From positions 1 through 11,703 of the forward strand of contig JASBUY010000072.1 of the NCBI GenBank assembly GCA_030147645.1: a DNA stretch of 11,703 bases, given 5' to 3'. Made by a program: the position numbers and the translations under genes. The DNA is from Aquabacter sp. (GTDB lineage Bacteria; Pseudomonadota; Alphaproteobacteria; Rhizobiales; Xanthobacteraceae). Positions within the stretch are counted from its first letter, which is position 1, and each line of letters begins with the position of its first letter. Under the pieces are notes generated by a model, which was not told the origin of the DNA, did no database searches, and saw nothing but the letters and a program-made list of their open reading frames with translations. Positions 6,734 to 11,703 of the stretch are shown here, piece after piece.

Positions 6734-7708
6734 TCAGCCGAGGGCGGCCTCGATCTCTTCCTTCAGTTCGCCGACCGTGATGTCGATCATCTTGCGGGCG
6801 AAGTCGTCGATGGGCAGACCCTTCACACGTTCATAGACGCCGTTGGCGCAGGTGCAGGGCACGCCGGCGATGATGCCTTCCGGAATGCCGTAATCGCCGT
6901 CCGAGCGCACGCCCATGGAAACCCAGCCGCCATTGGTGCCCTGGATCCAGTCGTGCATGTGGTCGATGGCCGCATTGGCCGCCGAGGCCGCCGAGGAGGC
7001 GCCACGCGCTTCGATGATGGCGGTGCCGCGCTTGGCAACCGTCGGGATGAAGGTCTCGCGGTACCAGGTCTCGTCGTTGATGATGCTCGGCATGGCCTTG
7101 CCGCCGGAGGTGGCAAAGCGCCAGTCGGCGAACATGGTGGGGGAGTGGTTGCCCCACACGGCCATCTTCTCGATGCTGGCCACGTCCACGCCGGCCTTGG
7201 CGGCAAGCTGCGAGAGGGCGCGGTTGTGGTCGAGCCGCAGCATCGCGGTGATGTTCTCGGTTGGGAAGTCCGGCGCGAAGTGCGAGAGGATCGCGGCATT
7301 GGTGTTGGCGGGGTTGCCCACCACCAGGACCTTCGCGTCGCGCTTGGCGGCTTCGTTCAGGGCGCGACCCTGCACCTTGAAGATTTCCGCATTGGCGGAG
7401 AGCAGGTCGCGGCGTTCCATGCCCTTCGAGCGCGGGCGGGCGCCCACGAAGATCGCCGCGTCCACGTCGCGCAGGGCGACAGCCGGATCGTCCGTGATGA
7501 CCGTGCCGGCCAGCAGCGGGAACGCGCAATCCTCAAGCTCCATCACCACGCCACCCACGGCCGCCTGGGCCTGGGGCAGGTCGAGCAGCTGGAGGATGAC
7601 GGGCTGGTCAGCGCCGAAGATGTCGCCATGGGCGATGCGGAACAGAAGGGAATAGGAAATCTGGCCGGCCGCACCGGTGATGGCGATGCGCTTGGCAGGA
7701 CGGGTCAT
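6734..7708 (-). CDS. mdh: NAD-dependent malate dehydrogenase, Thermus/Burkholderia type
   Basis: Interconverts malate and oxaloacetate in the TCA cycle, in the cytoplasm. Seen: the nucleotide-binding GAAGQIS at residues 12-18, the acid at the end of the second strand (LLDLP, Asp43), the substrate loop with Arg93 and Arg99 (RPRSKGMERR), VVGNPANTN at 129-137, the substrate/relay pair in MLRLDHNR (Arg158, Asp160) and the catalytic His188 in WGNHS. Length 324 is complete. The sequence belongs to the cytosolic-type MDH group (Thermus, Aquaspirillum, Burkholderia), not the LDH-like type that many alphaproteobacteria keep beside sucCDAB; no succinyl-CoA synthetase genes are nearby. The ATG at 7708 has GGAG 7 bases upstream. 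It lies 121 bases beyond hisG on the same strand but seems to have its own promoter. Confidence 0.95.
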   Translation of the reverse strand: MTRPAKRIAITGAAGQISYSLLFRIAHGDIFGADQPVILQLLDLPQAQAAVGGVVMELEDCAFPLLAGTVITDDPAVALRDVDAAIFVGARPRSKGMERRDLLSANAEIFKVQGRALNEAAKRDAKVLVVGNPANTNAAILSHFAPDFPTENITAMLRLDHNRALSQLAAKAGVDVASIEKMAVWGNHSPTMFADWRFATSGGKAMPSIINDETWYRETFIPTVAKRGTAIIEARGASSAASAANAAIDHMHDWIQGTNGGWVSMGVRSDGDYGIPEGIIAGVPCTCANGVYERVKGLPIDDFARKMIDITVGELKEEIEAALG

Positions 7709-7755
7709 GTAAAAGCTCCAAGGCCAGGACTGGCGCGGGACGCGCCCGATCCCGG

Positions 7756-7784
7756 CTTATAGGACGGCTTGCGCCTGCTTTCAC
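7756..7784 (-). promoter_or_regulatory. Candidate sigma70 promoter of mdh
   Basis: On the minus strand GTGAAA (7784-7779) and TATAAG (7761-7756) are separated by 17 bases. The -10 matches five of six consensus bases and the -35 four of six. Transcription would start near 7749, giving a leader of about 40 bases that contains the mdh ribosome site. Confidence 0.45.
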
Positions 7785-7790
7785 CCGGCT

Positions 7791-7810
7791 GGACAAGAAA
7801 AATCCTGTCC
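7791..7810 (-). terminator. Hairpin between hisG and mdh, possible weak terminator
   Basis: Read on the minus strand, GGACAGGA pairs with TCTTGTCC around a TTTT loop (8 bp including one G-T pair), 19 bases after the hisG stop. There is no T run after the stem, so termination would be partial or the structure may protect the hisZG transcript end. Confidence 0.3.
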
Positions 7811-7829
7811 TTCGTGCCGCAGCTGAGCT

Positions 7830-8810
7830 TCAGCGTCCCGCGAGCCGCGCTTCCAGGGTCTCGTAGAGCGGATTATCGGCCGCGAACACGTATTCGATCG
7901 GCCCGACCGTAACCATGCTGGCGCCATGGTTACGCAGGAACACCGCCAGCGCATGCAGCGTATCCGGCGGGCAGTGGAGCGTCAGCATGCCGGAGGAGGT
8001 GGGGCCGCCGAACGGGGCGACGCAGCGGAATTCCTGCACGGCCCGCTCCACCAGGCTCGCATCGGCCCGCGTGAAGCGGGTGCGCACCTCTCGCATGGTG
8101 CGGGCGCGCCGCTCGGCCGCCATGCGGTCGAACATGGCGCGGGCGGCGGTGCGCGCGCCGATGGTCCAGGGCGCGGTCAGCGAGGCGACGAGGTTCGCCT
8201 CGGACTTCAGGATGATGCCGTCATCCACCACCTTGAGCGCATTGGCCGCAAGCGTGGAGCCGGTGGACGTGATGTCCACGATCAGCTCCGCCGTGCCGGC
8301 GGCGGGCGTGCCTTCGGTGGCGCCCGCGCTCTCCACGATGCGGTAATCCACGATCCCGTGGCGCGCGAAGAAGGCGCGGGTCAGGTTCACATATTTGGTG
8401 GCGACGCGGATGCGCCGCCCGGTGCGGCTGTGGATGTGCCCCGCCACATCGTCCAGATCGTCCATGGTGCGGACATCAATCCAGGCCTGGGGCACCGCGA
8501 CCACCACATTGGCATGGCCGAAGCCGAGCTTCTCCAGCAGCGCCACGCGGCTGTCGGCGTGGGGAATGTTCTCCCGCACCAGATCCTCGCCCGTGACCCC
8601 CACATGGGCCGCGCCGGAGGCCAGCGCCCCGGCGATCTCGGAGGCCGAGAGATAGGCGACTTCCACGCCCTCCACCCCGTTCAATGCGCCGCGATAGTCG
8701 CGCGCACCGCGCCCCTGCACCAAAGTCATGCCGGCGCGGGCGAAGAAGGCGTTCACGTTTTCCTGGAGCCGGCCCTTGGAGGGGACGGCGAGGATCAGGG
8801 TCTCGCTCAT
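7830..8810 (-). CDS. hisG: ATP phosphoribosyltransferase catalytic subunit, long form
   Basis: HisG joins ATP and PRPP to give phosphoribosyl-ATP, the first and feedback-controlled step of histidine synthesis, in the cytoplasm. Seen: LAVPSKGRL at residues 7-15, GVTGEDLV at 71-78, and the PRPP-binding loop VDITSTGSTLA at 178-188. A further domain of about 85 residues follows (about 240-326, with GMLTLHCPPDTLHALAVFL and VTVGPIEYVFA), which resembles the C-terminal regulatory domain of long-form HisG. The gene starts with ATG at 8810, overlapping the hisZ stop as TGATG; GGAGGG lies 6 bases upstream. The in-frame GTG one codon earlier (8813) is less likely. The usual short form that pairs with HisZ has about 210-230 residues, so this one is long for its partner. 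Confidence 0.93.
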   Translation of the reverse strand: MSETLILAVPSKGRLQENVNAFFARAGMTLVQGRGARDYRGALNGVEGVEVAYLSASEIAGALASGAAHVGVTGEDLVRENIPHADSRVALLEKLGFGHANVVVAVPQAWIDVRTMDDLDDVAGHIHSRTGRRIRVATKYVNLTRAFFARHGIVDYRIVESAGATEGTPAAGTAELIVDITSTGSTLAANALKVVDDGIILKSEANLVASLTAPWTIGARTAARAMFDRMAAERRARTMREVRTRFTRADASLVERAVQEFRCVAPFGGPTSSGMLTLHCPPDTLHALAVFLRNHGASMVTVGPIEYVFAADNPLYETLEARLAGR

Positions 8811-9958
8811 CACGCGCCCTCCACCACGGCGAGGCGTTCCAGCCAGGCCGCAAGGCCCACGGCCGGGACGGGCTGGGGCGCACCGAGGCGGGGCAGCAGC
8901 GGATCATAGCGTCCGCCTGCCACGAGAGGCCCGTTCACGCGGCCCTCGGGATCATGAAGCTCGAACACCATGCCGCTGTAATAATCCAAGGGGCGCCCAA
9001 AGGCGGTGGAGAAGGCGACGTCGGCCAAGCTGATGCCCCGCGTGGTGAGGAAGCCGGTGCGCCGGTCGAACGTGTCCAAGGCGGCGTCGATGGCGATGCC
9101 GGCCTCCTTCGTCAGCGCGCGGATGCGGGCGCTGGCCGTGTCCGGATCTCCGGAAATGGCGAGATAGCGCGAGAGGAACAGGCTGGTCTCGGCCGGCAGG
9201 CTGTTGCCGGCATCGAGCGCCGATTGTTCCAGGAAGCGCTCGGCGATCTCGGACACCGTGCGACCGCCCACCGTCGTGATACCGGCGATGGACAGCAGGT
9301 CGGTGATGAGGGCGCGCGCGCCGTCCGGGTCGGAGCCCGCCAGCGCGTTCAGAACGCCCGCATGGGAGGCGCCATTGGCGGCCCGCTCCACCGAGATGCG
9401 GTGCAGGTCCGCGTCCAACTGGCCCTGGCCGAAATCCTTCAGCAGCCGCCGCCGCCAGGCAGGCGCGAGCGGGAGCGCATTCAAGAGCGCGCCGAACAGC
9501 CCCACATCGCCGAGGCGGATCTGCGGGGCGGGAAGATTGTAGATGGCGCAGGTCTCCAGGCCGAGGGCGAGGATTTCCGCGTCGGCCGCTTCGGTATCGG
9601 CGCGGCCGAAGGATTCCACGCCCGCCTGCCGGAACTCGCCGCTGCCCTCGCCCCGGAACCGGAACACCGGGCCGAGATAGCTCACCGCCGCCGGCAGCGG
9701 CAGGCGCTGCGCCAGCACCTCGCGGGCGACGGGAATGGTGAGGTCGGGCCGCAGGCACAGTTCCGCGCCATCGGCGTCCGTCGTCAGATAGAGGCGGCGG
9801 CGGATGGATTCGCCGGACACATCGAGAAACACGTCCGCCGGCTGGAGGACGGGGGGATCGACCCGCACGAAGCCGGCATCCGCGAAGCGGGCCAGGAGGG
9901 CTTCGTCCAGGGCGCGCGTGTCGCGCCGGGGGAGGTGGCTCAGCGCCGCGGGAGGCAT
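8810..9958 (-). CDS. hisZ: ATP phosphoribosyltransferase regulatory subunit
   Basis: HisZ resembles the catalytic core of histidyl-tRNA synthetase but does not charge tRNA; it binds HisG and is needed for its activity and histidine feedback in short-form systems. Seen: class II synthetase elements CLRPDLTIPVAR (about 68-79), motif-2-like FRFRGEGSGEFRQAG (99-113), and near the C-terminus YYSGMVFELHD and GGRYDPL. It ends after that core at 382 residues without the anticodon-binding domain of HisS, and it sits directly upstream of hisG with a 1-base overlap, so HisZ is preferred over HisS. The ATG at 9958 has only a weak ribosome site. In many alphaproteobacteria hisS precedes hisZ; here it is absent and xseB diverges instead. 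Confidence 0.93.
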   Translation of the reverse strand: MPPAALSHLPRRDTRALDEALLARFADAGFVRVDPPVLQPADVFLDVSGESIRRRLYLTTDADGAELCLRPDLTIPVAREVLAQRLPLPAAVSYLGPVFRFRGEGSGEFRQAGVESFGRADTEAADAEILALGLETCAIYNLPAPQIRLGDVGLFGALLNALPLAPAWRRRLLKDFGQGQLDADLHRISVERAANGASHAGVLNALAGSDPDGARALITDLLSIAGITTVGGRTVSEIAERFLEQSALDAGNSLPAETSLFLSRYLAISGDPDTASARIRALTKEAGIAIDAALDTFDRRTGFLTTRGISLADVAFSTAFGRPLDYYSGMVFELHDPEGRVNGPLVAGGRYDPLLPRLGAPQPVPAVGLAAWLERLAVVEGA

Positions 9959-10009
9959 GGACGGTCCAACATTCCGAGTGGGTTCGGGCGGTTTCTAGAG
10001 CGCCGCCGC

Positions 10010-10029
10010 GCGGGAGGGAAGCCTCCCGC
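10010..10029. repeat. GC-rich hairpin in the hisZ upstream region
   Basis: GCGGGAGG and CCTCCCGC form a perfect 8-bp stem around GAAG. It is 52 bases upstream of the hisZ start. A second tiny stem, CGCC-TTTT-GGCG, follows at once on the plus strand. No His-rich leader peptide is visible, so a classical his attenuator is not supported. It could be part of the hisZ leader, or terminate plus-strand readthrough. Confidence 0.4.
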
Positions 10030-10100
10030 CGCCTTTTGGCGCTCTTCGTGGTCGGCGGATCGGCGCGGCATGGGTGCGACGCGGGCGGCGGATCGGGTAT

Positions 10101-10119
10101 GGTGCGCCAGATTCGCACC
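10101..10119. repeat. Inverted repeat upstream of xseB
   Basis: GGTGCG and CGCACC are separated by 7 bases (CCAGATT) and lie 27 bases before the xseB ATG, right after a -10-like TATGGT (10098-10103). It is either a small hairpin in the xseB leader or an operator between the divergent xseB and hisZ genes. Only the symmetry is seen. Confidence 0.3.
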
Positions 10120-10130
10120 GCGCCTGCCGA

Positions 10131-10138
10131 AGGAAGGA
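10131..10138 (+). promoter_or_regulatory. Ribosome binding site that decides the xseB start
   Basis: AGGAAGGA lies 7 bases before the ATG at 10146. It makes the 24-residue upstream extension from 10074 (Arg-rich, not family-like) unlikely. Confidence 0.6.
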
Positions 10139-10145
10139 CCGCCCC

Positions 10146-10430
10146 ATGGCCGAGCCCGCAAAACCCGCCAAGGATGCCGCCCGCCCCGCTGCGCCGGACG
10201 TCGCCGGCCTGTCCTTCGAGGTCGCCCTGGCGGAATTGGAGACCATTGTGGGGCGCCTGGAAGCCGGCAATGTGCCGCTTGAGGAATCCATCGCCATCTA
10301 TGAGCGCGGCGAAGCCCTGCGCGCGCGGTGCGACGCGCTGCTCAAAGAAGCGGAAGCGCGGGTGGAATTGATCACGCGCGATGCGGACGGCCGCCCGGTG
10401 GGCACGACCCCGCTCGACCCGGCCGGCTGA
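10146..10430 (+). CDS. xseB: Exodeoxyribonuclease VII small subunit
   Basis: XseB binds the large subunit XseA to form exonuclease VII, which degrades single-stranded DNA in both directions in repair. The 94-residue product has a disordered Ala/Pro/Lys start and then the family signature: SFEVALAELETIVGRLE, GNVPLEESIAIYERG and ALRARCDALLKEAEARVE, two helices that form the coiled-coil hairpin. Length is typical (about 80). xseA is not in the window, as is usual. In many alphaproteobacteria xseB sits near dxs; here it is alone, divergent from hisZ and convergent with the LOG gene after 7 bases, with no terminator hairpin between, so the two transcripts probably overlap at their 3' ends. Confidence 0.93.
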   Translation: MAEPAKPAKDAARPAAPDVAGLSFEVALAELETIVGRLEAGNVPLEESIAIYERGEALRARCDALLKEAEARVELITRDADGRPVGTTPLDPAG

Positions 10431-10437
10431 GCGCGCC

Positions 10438-11049
10438 TTACATCTTGTCCACGGCGAGGTGGGGCTGCGCGCCGCGCAATTCCATCTCGGGCACCTTGGC
10501 GGTGGCGGCCTCCAGGAGCGGGAGGATGTCGTCCACATGCTCCGCCACCAGGATCTCCACCGGGTTGCCGCCGCCGATGAAGGCGGTGGCGCGCATATGG
10601 TCCAGCAGCGCCAGAAGCGGGTCCCAGAAGCCGGCGATATTGGCGATCAGGATGGGCTTCTTGTGCTGGCCGAGTTGCGCCCAGGTCAGCTGCTCGACCA
10701 ATTCCTCCAGCGTGCCGACCCCGCCGGGCAGGGCGACGAACGCGTCCGCATGGTCGAACATGAGCCGTTTGCGCTCGTGCATATCCTCGGTGATGATCAT
10801 TTCCGCCTGATGGGCGAAGGCGCGTTCACGCGAGATCAGAAAGCGCGGAATGATGCCGGTGACGGCGCCACCATTGGTCGCCACCGCGCTCGCCACTTCC
10901 CCCATCAAGCCGACACCGCCCCCGCCATAGACAAGGCGGATGCCCTGGCGCGCCAGCAGCGTGCCGAAGCGCCGCGCATCCTCGGCGAACATGGGGTCCG
11001 CGCCTTTGGAGGCGCCGCAATACACGCAGATACTCTCAATCGAAGCCAT
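10438..11049 (-). CDS. LOG family protein (probable cytokinin riboside 5'-monophosphate phosphoribohydrolase)
   Basis: Proteins of this family (annotated in the past as lysine decarboxylase-like) cleave nucleoside 5'-monophosphates to base and ribose phosphate; some release active cytokinins. The 203-residue product has a Rossmann-like start (SICVYCGAS at 6-14), YGGGGVGLMG at 41-50, and the diagnostic pair MHERK (90-94) and PGGVGTLEE (108-116) that bind phosphate and supply the catalytic Arg and Glu. True lysine decarboxylases lack this. I chose the ATG at 11049 because family members start just before SICVYCGAS; a longer frame to 11169 adds 40 Arg-rich residues with no family likeness. No clear ribosome site is present; see the promoter entry. 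The physiological substrate is unknown, and cytokinin release is one option only. Confidence 0.9.
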   Translation of the reverse strand: MASIESICVYCGASKGADPMFAEDARRFGTLLARQGIRLVYGGGGVGLMGEVASAVATNGGAVTGIIPRFLISRERAFAHQAEMIITEDMHERKRLMFDHADAFVALPGGVGTLEELVEQLTWAQLGQHKKPILIANIAGFWDPLLALLDHMRATAFIGGGNPVEILVAEHVDDILPLLEAATAKVPEMELRGAQPHLAVDKM

Positions 11050-11056
11050 GGCACCC

Positions 11057-11084
11057 AGTGTACCAGTTTTGTGCGGTGCGTCAC
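11057..11084 (-). promoter_or_regulatory. Candidate promoter of the LOG gene, implying a leaderless mRNA
   Basis: On the minus strand GTGACG (11084-11079) and TACACT (11062-11057) are 16 bases apart, each matching four of six consensus bases. The -10 ends 7 bases before the ATG at 11049, so transcription would begin at or next to the start codon. This fits the lack of a ribosome site. Confidence 0.4.
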
Positions 11085-11098
11085 GCGGGCGGTGACGC
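11078..11098. repeat. Inverted repeat GCGTCAC / GTGACGC
   Basis: Two perfect 7-base arms (11078-11084 and 11092-11098) with 7 bases between. The left arm covers the -35 candidate of the LOG gene, so this could be an operator for that gene. Confidence 0.35.
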
Positions 11099-11129
11099 TG
11101 TCGACGCAGCTTGCAGAGGCTTGTCGACG
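11099..11129. repeat. Two direct TGTCGACG copies, 23 bases apart
   Basis: TGTCGACG occurs at 11099-11106 and 11122-11129; each holds the palindrome GTCGAC. The spacing is close to two helical turns. Position between two divergent genes makes a regulatory site possible, but in GC-rich DNA chance is also plausible. Confidence 0.3.
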
Positions 11130-11150
11130 GAAGAATGACCGGGAGCAGCA

Positions 11151-11179
11151 TTGATTGTGACACGTTCATCGTCTATCGC
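11151..11179 (+). promoter_or_regulatory. Candidate promoter of the ArsR-type gene
   Basis: TTGATT (11151-11156) and TATCGC (11174-11179) are 17 bases apart. The -35 matches four of six bases, the -10 three. Transcription would start at about 11186-11189, at the ATG. The operator candidate covers the -10 and most of the spacer. Confidence 0.3.
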
Positions 11180-11188
11180 CGATGAACG
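11163..11188 (+). promoter_or_regulatory. Probable autoregulatory operator of the ArsR-type gene
   Basis: A perfect inverted repeat, CGTTCATCG (11163-11171) and CGATGAACG (11180-11188), with 8 bases between. It ends on the base before the ATG at 11189. A symmetric site of this size at the promoter of its own gene is what dimeric ArsR/SmtB repressors normally bind; binding here would block the promoter candidate. Confidence 0.6.
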
Positions 11189-11551
11189 ATGGACGACCCT
11201 TTCCTCACAGATCTGTCCGAGCGCCTGAAGGCGCTCGCCCATCCCGTGCGGCTGCGGGTGCTGACCACGCTTGCGACCGCCAAGGGCTGCCAGTGCGGCC
11301 AGATTGTCGCCGGACTGCCCCTGGCACAATCCACCGTGTCGCAACATATAAAGATCCTGGTCGAAGCGGGTCTGGTCTGCGGTGAAACGGACAAGGCCCG
11401 CACCTGCTATTGCCTCGACGCTTCCGCGCTGGACGCGTTGCGTCGGGACCTCCACCACCTGTTTTCCCTGCTGCGCCCCTTAGACGGCGGGGCAGGCGCG
11501 CCGCACGACGCGGCGAGCGCACCGAGTGAGCCTCAAGATATCCATGGCTGA
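11189..11551 (+). CDS. ArsR/SmtB-family transcriptional regulator
   Basis: 120 residues with the ArsR winged helix fold: ALAHPVRLRVL at 15-25, the recognition helix in LPLAQSTVSQHIKILVEAGLV at 43-63, then a wing. Members repress their own operon and release DNA when metal, arsenic or sulfur species bind. Candidate ligands are Cys34 and Cys36 (GCQCGQ, at the place of the ELCVCDL metal motif of classical ArsR/SmtB), Cys64, and Cys73 and Cys75 (TCYC, in the wing). Five cysteines in 120 residues suggests a thiol-binding or redox signal, but which one cannot be read. The last 30 residues are Ala/Pro-rich and probably disordered. No ribosome site precedes the ATG, which abuts the operator, so the mRNA may be leaderless. 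The gene overlaps the next start by 8 bases, so both are one operon. Confidence 0.9.
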   Translation: MDDPFLTDLSERLKALAHPVRLRVLTTLATAKGCQCGQIVAGLPLAQSTVSQHIKILVEAGLVCGETDKARTCYCLDASALDALRRDLHHLFSLLRPLDGGAGAPHDAASAPSEPQDIHG

Positions 11552-11703
11552 TTTGTCCAAGCCGGGCGCCTCCCGGCGATCCTTCAAGGCCGTTTCCGCA
11601 GCAGGCGGCGCACTGTTCGCCACCGTGCGCGCCCTCTGGCCCTATCTCTGGCCCTCGGAGCGGGTGGACCTGCGCATCCGCGTCATCGCGACGCTGGCGC
11701 TCA
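11544..11703 (+). CDS. Atm1-like ABC exporter (fused permease/ATPase), N-terminal fragment
   Basis: The first 53 codons only; the gene runs off the right edge. Seen: a soluble lead-in and LWPYLWPSERVDLRIRVIAT, then hydrophobic residues that begin the first membrane helix. This phrase is typical of Atm1/ABCB7-type half-transporters of alphaproteobacteria, which export glutathione-linked compounds, heavy metals or sulfur species. The ATPase domain lies outside the window, so the family call rests on this short part. The ATG at 11544 overlaps the regulator's end by 8 bases in another frame, so translation is probably coupled; an in-frame GTG at 11526 is an alternative. The pairing with an ArsR-type regulator suggests metal- or thiol-induced export. 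Confidence 0.7.
   Translation, partial: MADLSKPGASRRSFKAVSAAGGALFATVRALWPYLWPSERVDLRIRVIATLAL

Noticed and set aside
6557..7762. 401-codon plus-strand frame opposite mdh
   Set aside because: It would cross the strong bidirectional terminator and is antisense to a full-length mdh; His/Gly/Arg-rich composition.
10074..10145. 24-residue N-terminal extension of XseB
   Set aside because: A strong ribosome site directly serves the ATG at 10146, and the extension passes through the inverted repeat and -10-like box.
8952..10538. 528-codon minus-strand frame across hisZ, xseB and part of the LOG gene, and a 532-codon plus-strand frame at 8684-10282
   Set aside because: Both run through well-supported genes in other frames, are Arg/Pro/Gly/Ala-rich and show no family motif.
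11050..11169. 40-residue N-terminal extension of the LOG protein
   Set aside because: Arg-rich and unlike the family, and it would cover the promoter and operator candidates of both divergent genes.
1..11703. tRNA, rRNA, CRISPR array, insertion sequence or prophage signals
   Set aside because: No repeat-spacer pattern, no transposase or integrase motifs, and no cloverleaf or rRNA signature could be seen by eye; genes are core-like throughout.

Overview
This is a GC-rich chromosomal window with ordinary core genes on both strands and small gaps. The protein content points to an alphaproteobacterium of the Hyphomicrobiales: a HisZ/HisG pair, a two-TM PAS sensor kinase with a 'GRCGMWDWD' PAS start, a PerR-free core layout, and an Atm1-type ABC exporter. 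Xanthobacteraceae-like is my best guess, but that is inference. I see no tRNA, rRNA, insertion sequence, phage gene or CRISPR array.

Layout. At 1-782 (-) is the N-terminal part of a membrane sensor kinase that runs off the left edge. A 331-base non-coding gap follows, then pepN (aminopeptidase N, 1114-3747, -). A 325-base divergent gap separates pepN from a soluble chemoreceptor-like protein (4073-5191, +) in which a short MCP signalling hairpin comes before a Cache-like sensor domain. Next is hemN (5316-6680, +), the anaerobic coproporphyrinogen oxidase. hemN and mdh (6734-7708, -) converge on a strong shared terminator at 6686-6710. Upstream of mdh on the same strand lies the hisZ-hisG pair (9958-7830, -), which is translationally coupled through a TGATG overlap. 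xseB (10146-10430, +) diverges from hisZ and converges, with 7 bases between, on a LOG-family gene (10438-11049, -). The right edge has a divergent region, then an ArsR/SmtB-family regulator (11189-11551, +) overlapping by 8 bases the start of an Atm1-like ABC exporter that leaves the window.

How the genes relate. hisZ-hisG form one enzyme for the first step of histidine synthesis. The ArsR-type regulator and the exporter look like one self-regulated operon with a perfect 9-bp inverted repeat directly against the regulator's start codon. hemN has an FNR/FixK-like site placed as expected for activation under low oxygen. The other genes are independent housekeeping units.

No clearly new multi-gene system is visible. 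The items most worth a second look are the domain-inverted mini-chemoreceptor, the ArsR-exporter operon with its operator and apparent leaderless start, and the long-form HisG that coexists with HisZ.
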